NCBI RefSeq assembly: GCF_910596095.1
Contig: NC_056535.1
Span: 20,910,505 to 20,974,504 of the forward strand
Length of the DNA: 64,000 nucleotides
Origin: Thunnus maccoyii
Taxonomy: Eukaryota; Chordata; Actinopteri; Scombriformes; Scombridae
Direction: 5' to 3'
Part shown: positions 28,601-42,399 of the stretch, piece after piece
Layout: every line of letters begins with the position of its first letter
Numbering within the stretch: position 1 is the stretch's first letter
The notes under the pieces: generated by a model
Seen by the model: the letters and a program-made list of their open reading frames with translations, nothing else
What the model was told of the DNA's origin: nothing
Databases searched by the model: none
Translations under genes and position numbers: made by a program

Positions 28601-31600
28601 GAGCGCATTTTATACGCTCTCTCTATCGTGATAGAATGATTCCCATAAGGAAGTGATTACACATTTGGATAATTCTGAGCAGATGTGAAAATGTCTCAAC
28701 AAGTTAACAAGACTGCGGTGGAAGTGCAGGCCTTGTCATTGTGGAGGTAAACTATGAATGGACACAGCACCCTCTGGACCTGAATAATAGCAAAAAATGG
28801 TCACTTGTAGACTCCTATTTTTTAATTTTTCTTGGCCAGTTAAAAAATGAGCACTCTGCTCACTCCATGAAATCTTTGGGTGGCAATTTGTCATTGTGAC
28901 CACTGATTTATTACACGTGGATCGATTTTGCCCACTTTCAAATTTTAACAGAAGTGAGGCCAGCCATCATGAACGAGAGTCAGCTCATGGGCTCATCTAT
29001 TGAGCACTAGTGCAGATGTAAGATTATTTATAAACATCTGCCTTCTTGTCAACAAGGAACAGAACTTGCCTTAAGCATTAATATACCCATGAAATGGAAA
29101 AAAAGCGTTTAAAAAAAAAAAGTATTGAATTAGATTTATGAATTCTTTTTTATTTTTTTTACAATTAAGGCCAGCAGGGATCGGATGACTGCAGAAGATG
29201 GAGTATTTGTGTGATTTGGGGTTTCTTTAAGATCTAAACTGTGCAATATCTGTTTCATGTCTTGTTTATTTAAGTCTTGTGTTTTATATATTTCACTGTC
29301 TATCCTTTTCGTTTTAAACACAGCCCAGATAAAAATGTATTCTTATTTACATGTGGCTCCATTAATGGAGTTTGATTTTTGTTTTTTGAGTGTATTTTTT
29401 TTTTATTGAAATAAGATAAACTCTGCATTTATAATGCATCACAGAAATCTACCAGCTCTGACAAACAGCTTTCAAATGGCAAATTGTCTGTGGTGTTATC
29501 TGATGCAAGAATAAAATCTAATCAAAATATATTCTACAAACCATTCACTGAAGACAAAAAGTGTTGTTTGTTTGCATTCACCACCCTCACTTCCTGAAAG
29601 ATAAAAACACTGCTGAAATTTAAATAAAAATAATGTTTCTATACACTTAATTCCTGTACTTCTCGCCTTTGTTCAGCTCAGAAAAAAGATAAAGCCTAAA
29701 TTGGCGATGCCTCTCTTCAAAGGTGTTTTCTCTTTGTGCTCCTCAATGTGAATAGCTAAACATTGTGTATAGAGAAAATACATGTAGGAGAGAGAGAGAG
29801 ATTTAAAAAAAAGTGTTCACCTACAAGCAAAAAAGAAACTTTGGTAATTGCCATGACATAAATAATGAGAGGCTATGTAGGAAAGTGTTTGAAGAGCGGC
29901 CCTGATCAAGATAAGATTGGAGACTATCACGAGAGAGGAAGTGTTTTTTTTCTGTCTGCTGCTGCTGAGAGGAAACTTAAGTGACAGAGTTACTTATATG
30001 AGCCAGACAATGAGCTGAACCCTGCAGAACTGACCAGGATAAATGCAGTTTAGGGTGTGAAGAGGACAAGTGTGATTCAGAAACTGCTCGTGGTCAGATA
30101 GATAAAACATACATACATTAGGACTATAAAACTGTTGTTTGGAGCAGCATAAAGCTCACAGAAATGTGCCCAATGTGGCCTTTATCCCTTTCTAACATAA
30201 ATCAACTGATGGAAAAAGTAAAATGGTAGTCGCCCACTAGTGGACATGGTGCCAACTCTTTACCCCGACAATGCTTTGAAAATTGTTGAGCTCTTGGTTT
30301 TTTAGTTACCAAAGGTTAAGTTAAAGTAAAAGTGCTTGATAAACTTTGAATAAGTAGGCTGTGATGAGCTGTTTCTATTCACTTTCTAATCATTAAATTC
30401 TGTTCACTGAAGGGTGAAGTGAGCGCAAATTTATGATTTTAAATTCATCCCAATGTATGAAAATGAATATTTTTGTATTGCATCAAGAAAAATATGAACA
30501 CAAACAGCTGGACAATATAGTGCAGTTCAAGCTCTGCAATTTACTACCTTTGTTGAGCTTTTTCCCATTGTGACTGTTTTCATTCAGCTCTTGTAGCTTG
30601 TAGTTTTATGTACATATAAAAAAAAGTTTGAGTTGAATTGTGTTTGAGCAGGTGTTCATGTTATTGTGTCCACCTCCTGTATGTCTGCCTGGAAAAAAAA
30701 AACCTGAATGAAAATCTGGAAAATGATCTCTAGTATAGACTACTTTTTTATGTGGATGAAAAAATTGTCACAGCAGAGTATAAGATCAATATTCTTGAAA
30801 ATAACTAAAAACAAACAAAACATTGAACTGGATAGTGATCAATAGTGAACATATTTCAGCCCCAAAGCAGTAACCTACAGGTGAAAAAACACCTGTGTCT
30901 TTATATTTGACAAAAACAATATTACAAACTGAATAAAATCACATTTAAACCCATAATAATGTAAATGATGCAAATTTCTCTGCACACAGCAAACTCTTTT
31001 CTTTTGGATGTAATCATCAACAGCTGCATAACAAATGGATACCAGGCTAATAATCACTGGGATAACAGAGGCACGACCTGATGGTGTTGAACCAATGATA
31101 TTTGCAGGGATACATTATTATTAGCTTTATTTGCGTGTCTGTGTGATTTAAAAAAAAAAACACAGCCTGTTGACTTCAGACAGAGAGTTGAAATATTTGT
31201 GAAATAACATGATGTGCTTTCCATAAGAGAAATTTACTATTGTTTGGATTTCACATGATTGATGCTTGACTTAATCCACTGCTCTTTGCGCCTTCCCAGG
31301 AGGGTGAAGCGGTCTCTTTGTGCTTTTCTGTCCCATGTGAAGCAAACCAAAGCGGGAGAGTGAGGGTCATAGCTATTCGGCAGGGTACCAGATCCTTCCC
31401 ACCGGCACATCTGCATGTGAAATCGCCATTTCACCCCTCCACACTCCCTAATTGTTGCTAGAATTATTTGTGAAATTGCCTTCCACCAGGAGTGTTTTCC
31501 ACGGCAATTGTCACACAATTTTATATGCACGGTGGGCCCACAGAGTTGACACATGCACCTCTTCTTTTCTGCCATATGTGCTCTTTTTATTCGAGTTTAA

Positions 31601-32332
31601 TAGTAGCGTATTATTATTTTTTTAACAATTACCTTTAAGCAATTACTCTTGCGCGTACTCCAGGGCAAGTTAACCTGTTGTCATCAATAGCGGGTCGATC
31701 CAAATGTTGTAATTACCACAAAAAAGCTATAGAAGCGATTTAGATGTTCATGCTGCGCACATTTAGTTAATTGAAAGGTTAACAAGCCAAAAGCATAGTA
31801 TGGTCTAACCTTCGCTAAGCAGCGCAGCTTTTTGCGCAGCTTCGTCCAGTCAGAAAGCAAATCATCAGTTCCTGACTCAGTTATTTTTGGGGCCGTGAAT
31901 TTATTTACACGAAGCGCTGTGAGAGCAAACGGAGCATCTGTGGAGGAACTTTGGATGTATAGTTTTATTTTCAATATATTTTTATTTTGGTCGGTCAATT
32001 CAGACTTTCACCCCCCAAATATAGTATTTTATTCTGCATTTGATTCTTTACTTGCAGACAATGTGAAGAATATAGTATTTTTAATAACTTGCAATTATGA
32101 TTTTTTAACGAATTATTTTGGATGCACGCGTGCAGTTTATATATATTTCTCAATTTCTTGAGTTTTTCCTGGTGACAGACAGAAAGAAAGAGATCATTTA
32201 AAAAAAAACGTGAATATTCTGCAGTTTTGAACAGCTGAATGTCGTGGAAGCAGACACATTTTTGAACCGGTCCTGGTGTGTGTTGGGTCTTATGAGGGAG
32301 GCAGCAGTGAATTAAAAGTGGAAAGTGTTGCT

Positions 32333-32420
32333 CTGATTGGTCGGTTGGCTCCTGGCTAAACCCACTCTCTTTCATCCATAAAAGAAAGGCCAGGGAGCCT
32401 ATGGGAGCGCTCGGCTGTCT
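32333..32420 (+). promoter_or_regulatory. pax7: Probable pax7 core promoter
   Basis: An inverted CCAAT box (ATTGG, 32336-32340) lies about 37 bp upstream of a TATA-like CATAAAAG (32377-32384). This would place transcription start near 32410 and give a 5'-UTR of about 445 nt. A short upstream ATG frame of 18 codons (32432-32488) sits in that leader. Inferred from motif spacing; no transcript data. Confidence 0.5.
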
Positions 32421-32855
32421 CCTCCTACGACATGCACGAAAGTTGGCCACTTAAACTACTTCCAACCCGCCAGCAGACATTATACTGAACCCAAACTACA
32501 CCAAGGGAAAAGAATAACAGTGCGTTTTTTTTCCAACTCACAGTCATAACTTTAAGTGCATCTGCTCCATTTTTGCAGACGTCCCTGATCAAAGGTTGTT
32601 TTTATTCTATTTGTATTCCTGCCGTTATTTTATTTTTTGTTTTTGGCAAATTCTTCGCACCAGAGGAGAGCATCACTTTTGTTTTTCCCCCGGTGGAAGA
32701 AGGGCTAGTCCAGTTTCTCCGCCTGGGATTGGGATTTGACAGCAGATTGCGCGTCTTTTTGAGCATTTTGAAGACATTCCGTTTATTGACTTGGACTTTG
32801 TGAGAGTAGCAGGCTCGAGCAGAGTCCGTTTTGTTGTTGTCCTAGTAGCTAAATG

Positions 32856-32940
32856 ATGGCTACTTTACCAGGAACAATGCCTCGGATGGTGCGCCCTGCG
32901 CCAGGCCAGAACTACCCCCGAACCGGCTTCCCACTGGAAG
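32856..32940 (+). CDS. pax7: pax7 exon 1, N-terminus
   Basis: Residues 1-28 plus one base, ending PRTGFPLE before donor GTAAGA. The open frame continuing to 33182 reads into the intron and is not coding. Confidence 0.93.
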
Positions 32941-34199
32941 GTAAGAAAAATGACAACATGTGTTTGAACTTGTGCTGTGACAAAACTCATCAGTGCTTCA
33001 CTCTGTCAGCTTGTAGCACGATAGTCACACACAGAGCACAGTTTGTTGCCGGCGACGTGCTGGGAAATAAAAAAAGGTGGGTGAACAAATACGACCTCCA
33101 GTCAGTGACGATTAAAGTTAACAACCTTCAGTCTGATCAAAACTCAATTATGGTGTCAGAAAATCAGCAGCTCGCGCTTTGAAAATCAGCCCACAGAAAT
33201 ATCTCGTGTGTTTTGTTTCTGCTTGATATTGTGATATGTTTTAGTAATTTATGTGTTCAGTTTGTATTTATTTGTAACCTTTTTAGTTTATTTGCATTCA
33301 GACTAATTCACTCTGAATAATTCCCTCTTATTTAACAGCATCTACCTGAAATATTTATACTAAGACTTTATTTTCTTTTGTGTGTATATATTATGTTTTT
33401 TATGATTTAACTTTAAAATATGGATAAATTGCATTGATAACTATAATAGGCCCAGAACATGTATTATAAACTATCCTTTGTGCTGAAATTGAAGCAGTAA
33501 TTTACATTTATAATAACTCAGATGACAGTAAAAGCAAATGTTTTTTTAAAGAAAGCTATCTACATTTTAAACAACATTTTACCTCTCCAACTATGACTTT
33601 TACACACCCACAAAAAATGCAATCTAATTGTTAATTTTTTTTTTATATAACTTCACCACCTCGATGCCCACACTCAAGTTGTCTGAACATATGGGCGGAA
33701 AAAAGATCACTTTGTATTTGCATGCATTTATGGAAACAGTTTTCCCATTACGCCCAGTTCGTGCTCAAGTGCTCTGAACTGAAATGTACAAAAACCACGT
33801 AGCTTGCAAGTTACTCGAGCTCCAGGATTTGTTCAAGTGTCCTGCTGCTGGAAATGGCAATAATACACACAGCAAAGAGATGGCTCAAAGGATCACATCA
33901 ATATTTGTACAGCATGACTAGGAATAATCAAGGTGGGAAGTGTCACCCTCTTTAGTGTCTCTTGAATGTGAAATTGGATCCTGAAGTGCCTCGGATACAT
34001 CCTGTCAGCCAGACTGACGCTGGATGAATTTGGCACGACGCTCTCTTGAAAATGTATAATATGATAATGTGCGTAAACTGCGTCCCATTAAAAGTCAGTA
34101 ACATAGCAAACAAGCTGCTATTTGACTTCATCACAGGCTAAATTGTAGCTTCATCTACCTTGAAGTGAACATTTCATTACTTTACAGAGCAGAGTGTAG

Positions 34200-34243
<44 letters not shown>

Positions 34244-37200
34244 TGAGACTTCTGTTGTTTATTGTGGCGCAGTATCCACCCCTCTGGGCCAGGGTAGGGT
34301 GAACCAGCTTGGCGGAGTGTTCATCAACGGGAGGCCCCTGCCAAATCACATCCGACACAAGATTGTGGAGATGGCCCACCACGGCATCCGACCCTGCGTA
34401 ATCTCGCGACAACTGCGAGTTTCTCACGGTTGCGTCTCCAAGATCCTCTGCCGGTACCAAGAGACCGGCTCGATTCGTCCGGGGGCCATAGGAGGCAGCA
34501 AGCCCAGGGTGAGTGGGATCCTTGAACGGGTCTGCGGGTCAGGGGCAGCACGATGATGATGGGTGGTGGAGAGGGGCCCGAGGTGCATGACACCTGAGTG
34601 AGCCCAAACCTGATGTTGGGTCATCACTGTAGACCGATGGAGACAAAAATAACAAAACTTATGTGTGATCCACGTTTGGATGTCTGAAAAAAAATCTATT
34701 ATCATTATTATTATATTATATTATTATTATTGATAAATAGCCCTCGTGTAACTGATGACCTGTGTGTCATGACGTCTATTTAGTCATCACGCCTCATTTA
34801 AGGCCACCTGTAACATCCGAGCTGATGTTTTATTCTTCCTTGATATTTGAATAAATAGCCAATAATCAATATCATTGTTAAACAGAAATAACTTCATGAA
34901 AATATTTATGTAACAAACTAAATTAAAAACATTGTCAATTCCCAATAGTGACTGATAATGCGGTTTTTTGATTGTATAGCCTAATACTAAATGGTAGGTA
35001 TTATAGGTACAGAGATATATATCTATATAGTATTTTATTATAGTAAATAGGAGCCTAAACTTTGTCACAGGTGCTGAATATTTTATAGCTTTTAGTGCCG
35101 TTAAGAAATCTTTACCTCCTGTTCAGAGTCACTGAACCATAATATTCCCATTAAAAATTATAAATAGCCTAATTTAAAAAATTATGTGTTCAGTATTTAT
35201 ATACAACTTGATCACAGTTTTGTTCATCCTTAAAACTTTCTCTCAATTAAAACTATCTGAAATTTACTCTCTTCCTCCATCTTTTTTTTTTTTTTTTTTT
35301 TTTTGGTCTTTTTTTTCCCTCCTTCCTGCGATTCACACCATTTCAAACCTAAAGCAGGTGGCAACTCCTGACGTGGAGAAGAGGATCGAGGAGTACAAGA
35401 GAGAGAACCCGGGTATGTTCAGCTGGGAGATCCGGGATAAGCTGCTGAAGGACGGGGTGTGCGACAGAAGCACAGTTCCTTCAGGTGAGGCTTCATCTGG
35501 TAAGCTGCACTTCTTTTTTTTTCTTATTACGAGCGAACACTGCAGCATCACTTCTGAACATCACTTTGAATCCAACACGTTTTTAAGCCCCAGTTACTGA
35601 TAGTAAAATGTTCCAGTTTAGCAGGAAGAACACCTACAGATGTTTGACCCAGAAACAAAGGAAGAAAAAAAACATCCTATAATTTTCTTGTTGGGAAAAT
35701 GTGCCTGTGGTGCTCAAAAGTGAATTATATTATTGTATTTAAAGTATAATTTGACCCATATAGATTTTTATTTTTTATTTTAAACATTTTTCAACGCAGC
35801 TGCTTCATGTAAAACTTTTTTTTCTTGTGCTATTTTTGTATGGTATCCTTCTAAAAAAATGCATTATAGGATTACTATGGTTCTTTTATGGGTTTTAGAG
35901 CTAATCACCCATTTACCTTTTTGTTGCCATTAGTGAGCTCCATCAGCCGCGTTTTGAGGGCCCGATTTGGCAAAAAAGATGACGAGGATGACTGTGATAA
36001 GAAGGATGAAGATGGAGAAAAGAAAACAAAGCATAGCATCGATGGCATCCTCGGTGATAAATGTAAGTTAACAGCAGAAAATATATGGCCCTGTAACTCC
36101 TTTTGTCGATAATAACTTGTACATGTCTGAAATAACAAATTATTATTATCATTATTATTATTATTATTATTACTATGAAGAGTAAATTCCAGCCTTGTAA
36201 GCAGGAAGCAAATGTTTTAAATAGACTTCCCACTTTACGTCCTCTTGGGAAATTGTCCCACATCCGAGCTGCAGCTAAACGCAGAGAATTTGTTCCTGCT
36301 TTCAACTCCGAGCCAGCAGTTGTTCATTCACTCAATTATTTATGAGAGCCTTGGCAGAGGGTATTTAGCTGCAGAAAATTAATTTGTGTAGCGAATTCCT
36401 GCTCATTCATTCATTCCTTTAACGACCTCTAAACGACAGCTGACAGTTGACCCATTTCACAATCGATGTCAGTTCAGTGACATTTCACCACTTGTCAGTT
36501 AAAGTGGAAATCAATGTTCATATTATTATTGGCTCTATTAGTAATGCTGCGAGGAGAGAGGGGAGAAAAAAAAATAAAGCTTTTGACGCAGGTATGCGCT
36601 GTCAGTGTTTGTTGTTTACAAGCTTATAATAACCCTAAAATGTATTGTTATCACTAGTGATATGTAATATTAATGTGGCATATTTTATGTTTTATGTAAA
36701 ATTCTAAATAAAATTATAGTAACACAGAGGGGGCAACAGAATAATTTTACTTTAAAATAGAAGATTTAAGATTTTTTTTTTTTTATTCTAGGTCATTTTA
36801 AATTTCTTTTTTTTTGTTGTTTTTAATTTTGCAAGACAAACCTCTGATTTTATTGTAATTTAATTAGCTCAGTTCTTCATTGTTTTCTTTAGCTATGGGG
36901 TGAAAAATGCACAGCCTCCAAACGACATCAAGGTTGGACTTTTTTGATGATCAAACATGTGTGAATGGGGTTTAGATAAGTCCCACAAAAGCCCCTCTCC
37001 TCCCCTCTTTTTTTTTCTTCTAAAAAAGAGACACTGCCAAAATTTTTCCAAACTTGAAGATGAACTTCACGAGCTAAAAAAAAAAAAAAAAAAAAAAAAA
37101 AACAGAAAAAAACACCTCCCCTCCATTGATGCTTTTCTAAAGTGAGGAGTCCGAGGTACAAAAGCAAATCCTGGAAAGCAGGGCAGCGAAAAGCAGAGGA

Positions 37201-39590
37201 TAGGCCCGTCCATTCTCATTCAAAAATCTGGTAAAAGAGAGAGAAAAGTTTGGACAAAGGGAAAGGAGAGACATAAAAGGAGATGAATTATTCAGTACGC
37301 CCCGCTGGTAGATAGTTTTGTAATTTAATATAATGACCCGTTGGAGCAGAATCAGTTGATAGCGTGAAAACGGTCTTTTTCTTCTGTCACACCACGCATT
37401 AATGTTATAAGAAAAATGTCACCTTGTTGCAAATATCCCCAGTGTCCATATAGATGGTTTGTAAACCCTGCTGGCTGTAAATGTCCAACTTTTTTTTTTT
37501 TTTTTTTTTTTTTTGAGGAGTCTGGTCGTTACGCGCAAGTCAGCGGCGTAAAACTGAGAACACCTTTGCTGGATAATGTGACAGTTTGACTTGTAAAGTG
37601 TAAAATCATTGAATTATTATCGACTTTCTTCTGTTGGTACGAAATATCCAAGATGCCATAATGTTCCTGCTTCTGTGTTTTTCTTAGCGCTGCTTGTGTT
37701 TTAAATTGAGGCTAAATTACGTTGCTATAAAAAGAGACGCACCCTGTGCGTAATGCAGTTTAGACTACCGGCATCCGGATGGCATTTAATAATGTTAATA
37801 CTTATTAGAGTAAGCACTGGAAACGATGGTTGCTGAATAGGTGGCTGTGTTCGTGCCGGGTGTAATAGCTCGCAGGCATGGTAAGAAATGTATTTATCCC
37901 CAATCAGCCTCTCACTCTCCGAGTTTGAAGCACAGCCCTTATGTGGAGAGGGGTTTTAAAGCAGATTAAATAGAGCCTTTTATTTCTTTTCACTTTCATC
38001 TCAGAGCGGAGCTCACAGTGGCTCGCCCTGGGCACAAAATTCATGAGATTTTTTTTTCCGTTTACTTATCCAGATTTTAAGACTTTATTTATTTATCTAT
38101 TTGTTTATTAGGCTTGTGTATTTGATTTTCTCAGAGGTTACATCACGGATTTATCCCTGCACTAATCTAGCTTTATTAAATGTGTATTTAAACTGCTAAC
38201 CACATTACAATATTGTAAATTTTATTTTGTTTCATGCTGTAGTGGAAGGTAAACCGACCAAAAACTCAGTGTGTGCACCGAAAATAGTTCCACCTCTTCA
38301 CGCTACCGCATTAGTCCTTTTTAATTCTGATAATTGTTTACCGAGCTGAGATTCTGGTGCACATTATGTCTGTGCAGAGACATGTTTCTCACCCAATATG
38401 CGCACTTTAATGCTCATGTCCGACTGTTAAATTCTGTGCCAAAGTTCAATTACGCGCAAGAAATGGGAGGAAAGGTTGCACTACATCTGCGCAAACTTGG
38501 CCATCCTTTTGTTTTGCGCCACACTGGTCAGAGTGAGTGAAGGTGAATCAGCTGTCGGGCGTCCATCTGCCACACTGATGCGTCCTGCCTGACCGTCAGA
38601 TGAGATGGCGACAGGCGATGGACATTTCAGCAAATCGCAGGATTACCTGAGGTCCTCAGTCTAATTAAACAGATGCCAGGTGGGATTATTTCCGAGCATC
38701 AGGGAGGGAAAGTGACAGAGCAGCGCAGAGGTGTGAGGAAGTCAGACGAGCCAAAGATCAAGCTTTAGGATTGGTTGAGCTACGATCCAGTGAAATATAA
38801 CTTGTGATGCGGTGCTAAATACACTTAATTTAAAACACATTTAGAGAAAAGAATTATTGTTTGCCTTTTCCATTCCTGTGTCAGCATGTGCAAAGGTGCC
38901 TGTAAAGGTTTATTACTAATTTACGTCAATCAATTACGCAAAAAAAGGTAGTTTCATCAGGTTCATCCTCTTCTTCCAAACACAACCACATAAACAAAGA
39001 AACACAAAAAAGAATAATTTCAGCTGTTATTAACGATAAATTCGGCCTACACTGATGAAAAGTGTGAAGCGCTGCCCCCTCCGTGCTCCCCACGTCACAA
39101 ACACACACGCGCGCGCGCGCGCGCGCACTCACACACTCACACGTACGCGTGCGCTCACACCCAGTCTCTAAGTGTATGGTAATATAATGTAGCTATATTT
39201 CGGGTCTAAAGCCGTGCTGAATGAGAAGGACAGGGGAATGAAGCGAGAGACCACTTCAAACAAATCCATCTGGAACAGTGTGTGAGAGAGATTCAGTGAA
39301 AGTATGGGGAAGTTATTTAGCTATTAATAACGTTTTTTCCTCAGGCATTGAGAGTGACTCCATCTGCACTTTCTCGCAGCTATTTGGCTGGGTGGAAATT
39401 GAGGGAGACCCAAATGTTGGGCAGAGATAACATACCCATCATAGCCCAGACCCTGCGCTGTGCTTCACTGCATTAAACTCGGATTAACCTCCCCTGTCCC
39501 CGCAGCCACTCAAGCCACATTTCACTGGAATTTACATCGGTAGGCCTACATTTCTTATAAAGAGGGCAGGAGCTGAAAGACACATGATCG

Positions 39591-39648
<58 letters not shown>

Positions 39649-41756
39649 TCTGAGCGATTTGTCCTAAATGAATAAAATTAATAAAATAATCCATATTTCG
39701 AAATACAGATAATTGAATATTGAAACAAAATTCAGTTTTTTAACTAAACAGCAGGTTTATCAAATCAGTTTTTGCTAAAACTAAACAGTAATTTGTTTTG
39801 TTTACAACGCAGATTTATGTTTGTTTTTGTTTTTGTTTTAAGTTGGCCTATAAAAAGTAAACAATGTTAATTTAATGGGCTAATTTTGAACATTTTCATG
39901 TCCAAAATAAAGATGTTAATGGAGCCAAATGAGTTAGAGCAGCCTATAAGCCTTTTAGTTTAGGCCCATATAATTTATGCATAATTGGGTGTCCTTCCAT
40001 GTTTCTGAATGTTCAGTTTTTTTTGTTTTTTGTTTTTCAAACCAATTATGATTTGTGTGGGAAAGGTGACCGTAGCTACCTGTCGTCTTTCTCTTTTGAT
40101 TTGTAGCAGGATGACGTGTCTCCTGGAGGATTTATGAGTAGCTTATAGACTCAACAACTACTCAGTAATACTAAAATAATGATAATTACACGTCAGATGG
40201 ATAAATAGTGAGCGTTATTTCCATGTAGGTGACGCTTTAATGGCTGTTTGTGCTTTGATTGTTAGATTACGCGTTGCCTGGTAACGACTCAGTCAGTAGG
40301 CCTGAAACGGTGTAACAAATCAACATTTCATTGGCAATAATGGGATAAAATTGGTGTTTTTGTTGCAAAAAGACAAAAGTTTAATTGCAGATTTGTTCAT
40401 TTTTCTCTCCATCTATTCATTTTGTCAGGAATTATTTGTAGGAAAATATGAGAAATATCAAAAAAATGTTAACTTAACCATTTCCACCAGACAATTTTGA
40501 TGTCATTTTTTATTTCTTTTATTCAAAAAATAACGTGCTGCTGATGACATGCCGCCATATTTGATGACAAGAGAGCTGCAACCAGTGTAACAAATTAGTT
40601 CCAGCAAGGTAACAGGAGCGTACTGTGCAACCTAATAACATGAAACTCATTGCTTATGTGAGTAATGAGTAATGCATCAATTTTAAGGAGTGCAGTTTAA
40701 GCTTGTAGGCCTACCAAACCGGAGAGACATTTCACTGTCAGGAGCTTTAAGTGTCGACAGCATTAGGCTGAATATAAAAAAAAAATGGAGTAGGCTTAAA
40801 TTCATTCTGTGCTGGCATTTGACTTTCATCACATCAGAAATATTCATGGAAGCACAAACACTAGCTGTGCCACCATTATCCAGGCTGACAGTGATACCTC
40901 TCAAGGCTGTCTATTAATTAAAGTGGCGCTTACCATGTGGGACGACTCCCTATCTGGGCACAAAAATGGTTTTTCCATCTCTTGTGGGGCTCTTGAAAAA
41001 AAGGGGCAATCTTCCCTCTCCAGCTTCTTGTGGGAAATTTAAAAGTGTACATAGGAAGACATGGGGATTTCTAGCTCATTTATAAAGACGAGTTTATAAT
41101 CCTTTCCTGCTTAATAACTTAAAAGGATTCAATTTCTCCCCTCATTTATGGGGTTATGATCACACATTGTTAGGCGCAGATAGTAGCATTTCAAGGTTAA
41201 CATTTCCTACTCGAAAATATCAGAATATAAGCTGTAAACCCATAGGTGCCTTTTGTTTAGCCTGCAGTTTTCCCTCACAAATGCTGATAGGCCCATTTTA
41301 GATGTTGTTACTATTAATGTGATAACAACGAAGGAGCCGAGGAAAGACCAAGTCGATAAGATGCTCTATGCCACTGAGCATTTTTCAATGATATGATATT
41401 TAATTATAGCATATAATTTCACCATCGAGAATTAAATTCAGTAGGCTTATGCAGACTCTGAGGATTGGATGTCTGGTTGGGGGTCTCAAACCATACGAGA
41501 CAAATTAAAGAGGAAGCGTTGCCCTCCAGGTATCCTGTCACAACAGTAGGGTGCTTCAGCGCGTCTCTCATTTCTGTCTGTGTTTTATTCCGCCAATTTT
41601 CACTATGGGGCTCCTGCGCTGCGCCTGCAGGGCTGCAGGCCAAAATAAATAGAAAATCTCCATTTTTCATCTTCTTTCTTTTGCTTAAGTTTGACTTCCC
41701 TCATACACACACACACACACACACGCACACACACACACACGCACACACACACGCAC

Positions 41757-41809
<53 letters not shown>

Positions 41810-42347
41810 CAACACATGTGCATCACACATTCATGTCAACAGGTGGGGGTATTAGTAATAAAACTTTGTACTTTTCTTGCTTAAATTGCTTTATCCAAAA
41901 GTTGGCAGAGTGTGGCTTCATTTTTATTTTATTTTTTTTTATAGCTTATTAGTTTTAGTTTTTACATAATTTGTTCTTTGTGTAATTTATCTCAAAGGGA
42001 TGGGAGTTATTTTAAATTGCTCATTTATTCTAAAAAATGCCAGGTTATTCTATAATTCTGCAATCATGCTCTTATAAGTAAATCAATTTCTCGGTACTAG
42101 AAGTGTTGTGTTTGTGCTGAAACAGGTTAAACATATTTGAATGTACAATTTCCAGTGTATACAGTAATTATTCTGGGAAATGTTGCCTTTAAGTATTAGT
42201 CTGTTATTCTATCTATTACCTTATTATTCTTGTGGAATATGTCATCAAAAACACGGTTACACTGCAGAGTGTCCAGCATGTTGTAATGTGAATATTTCAA
42301 TTACTGTCCTGAGCAAACACTCATTATGTTTATATTTCATGACAAAT

Positions 42348-42399
<52 letters not shown>

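Larger units (their letters stand above)
20351..32332. other. Intergenic region between mrps16 and pax7
   Basis: About 12 kb without a convincing gene. It contains a tRNA-like repeat relic near 23.3 kb, a fragment of the AGTGGTGGAAAG transposon family at 25.4 kb, short (GT)n and (CA)n tracts (near 20966 and 26180), and poly-T or poly-A runs. Open frames here are short and frame-inconsistent. GC-richer stretches near 24.15-24.35, 26.9-27.3 and 29.88-30.06 kb are possible conserved regulatory elements of pax7, but that is a guess from composition and needs cross-species alignment. Confidence 0.5.

Noticed and set aside
31237..31575. 112-codon Cys-rich frame upstream of pax7 (CQLCGP, LCDNCRG)
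   Set aside because: It briefly resembles a zinc-ribbon, but the spacing fits no family I know and there is no sign of splice sites or a promoter; it may be a conserved non-coding element.
32573..32803. 76-codon frame in the pax7 5'-UTR as an upstream ORF
   Set aside because: It begins with TTG, not ATG, so it is not a standard eukaryotic upstream ORF.
32941..33182. Extension of pax7 exon 1 to 109 residues
   Set aside because: A strong donor GTAAGA at 32941 and the conserved exon 2 sequence show that this is intron read-through.
41465..41884. 139-codon frame with His-Thr repeats
   Set aside because: Most of it is a translated (CA)n microsatellite.
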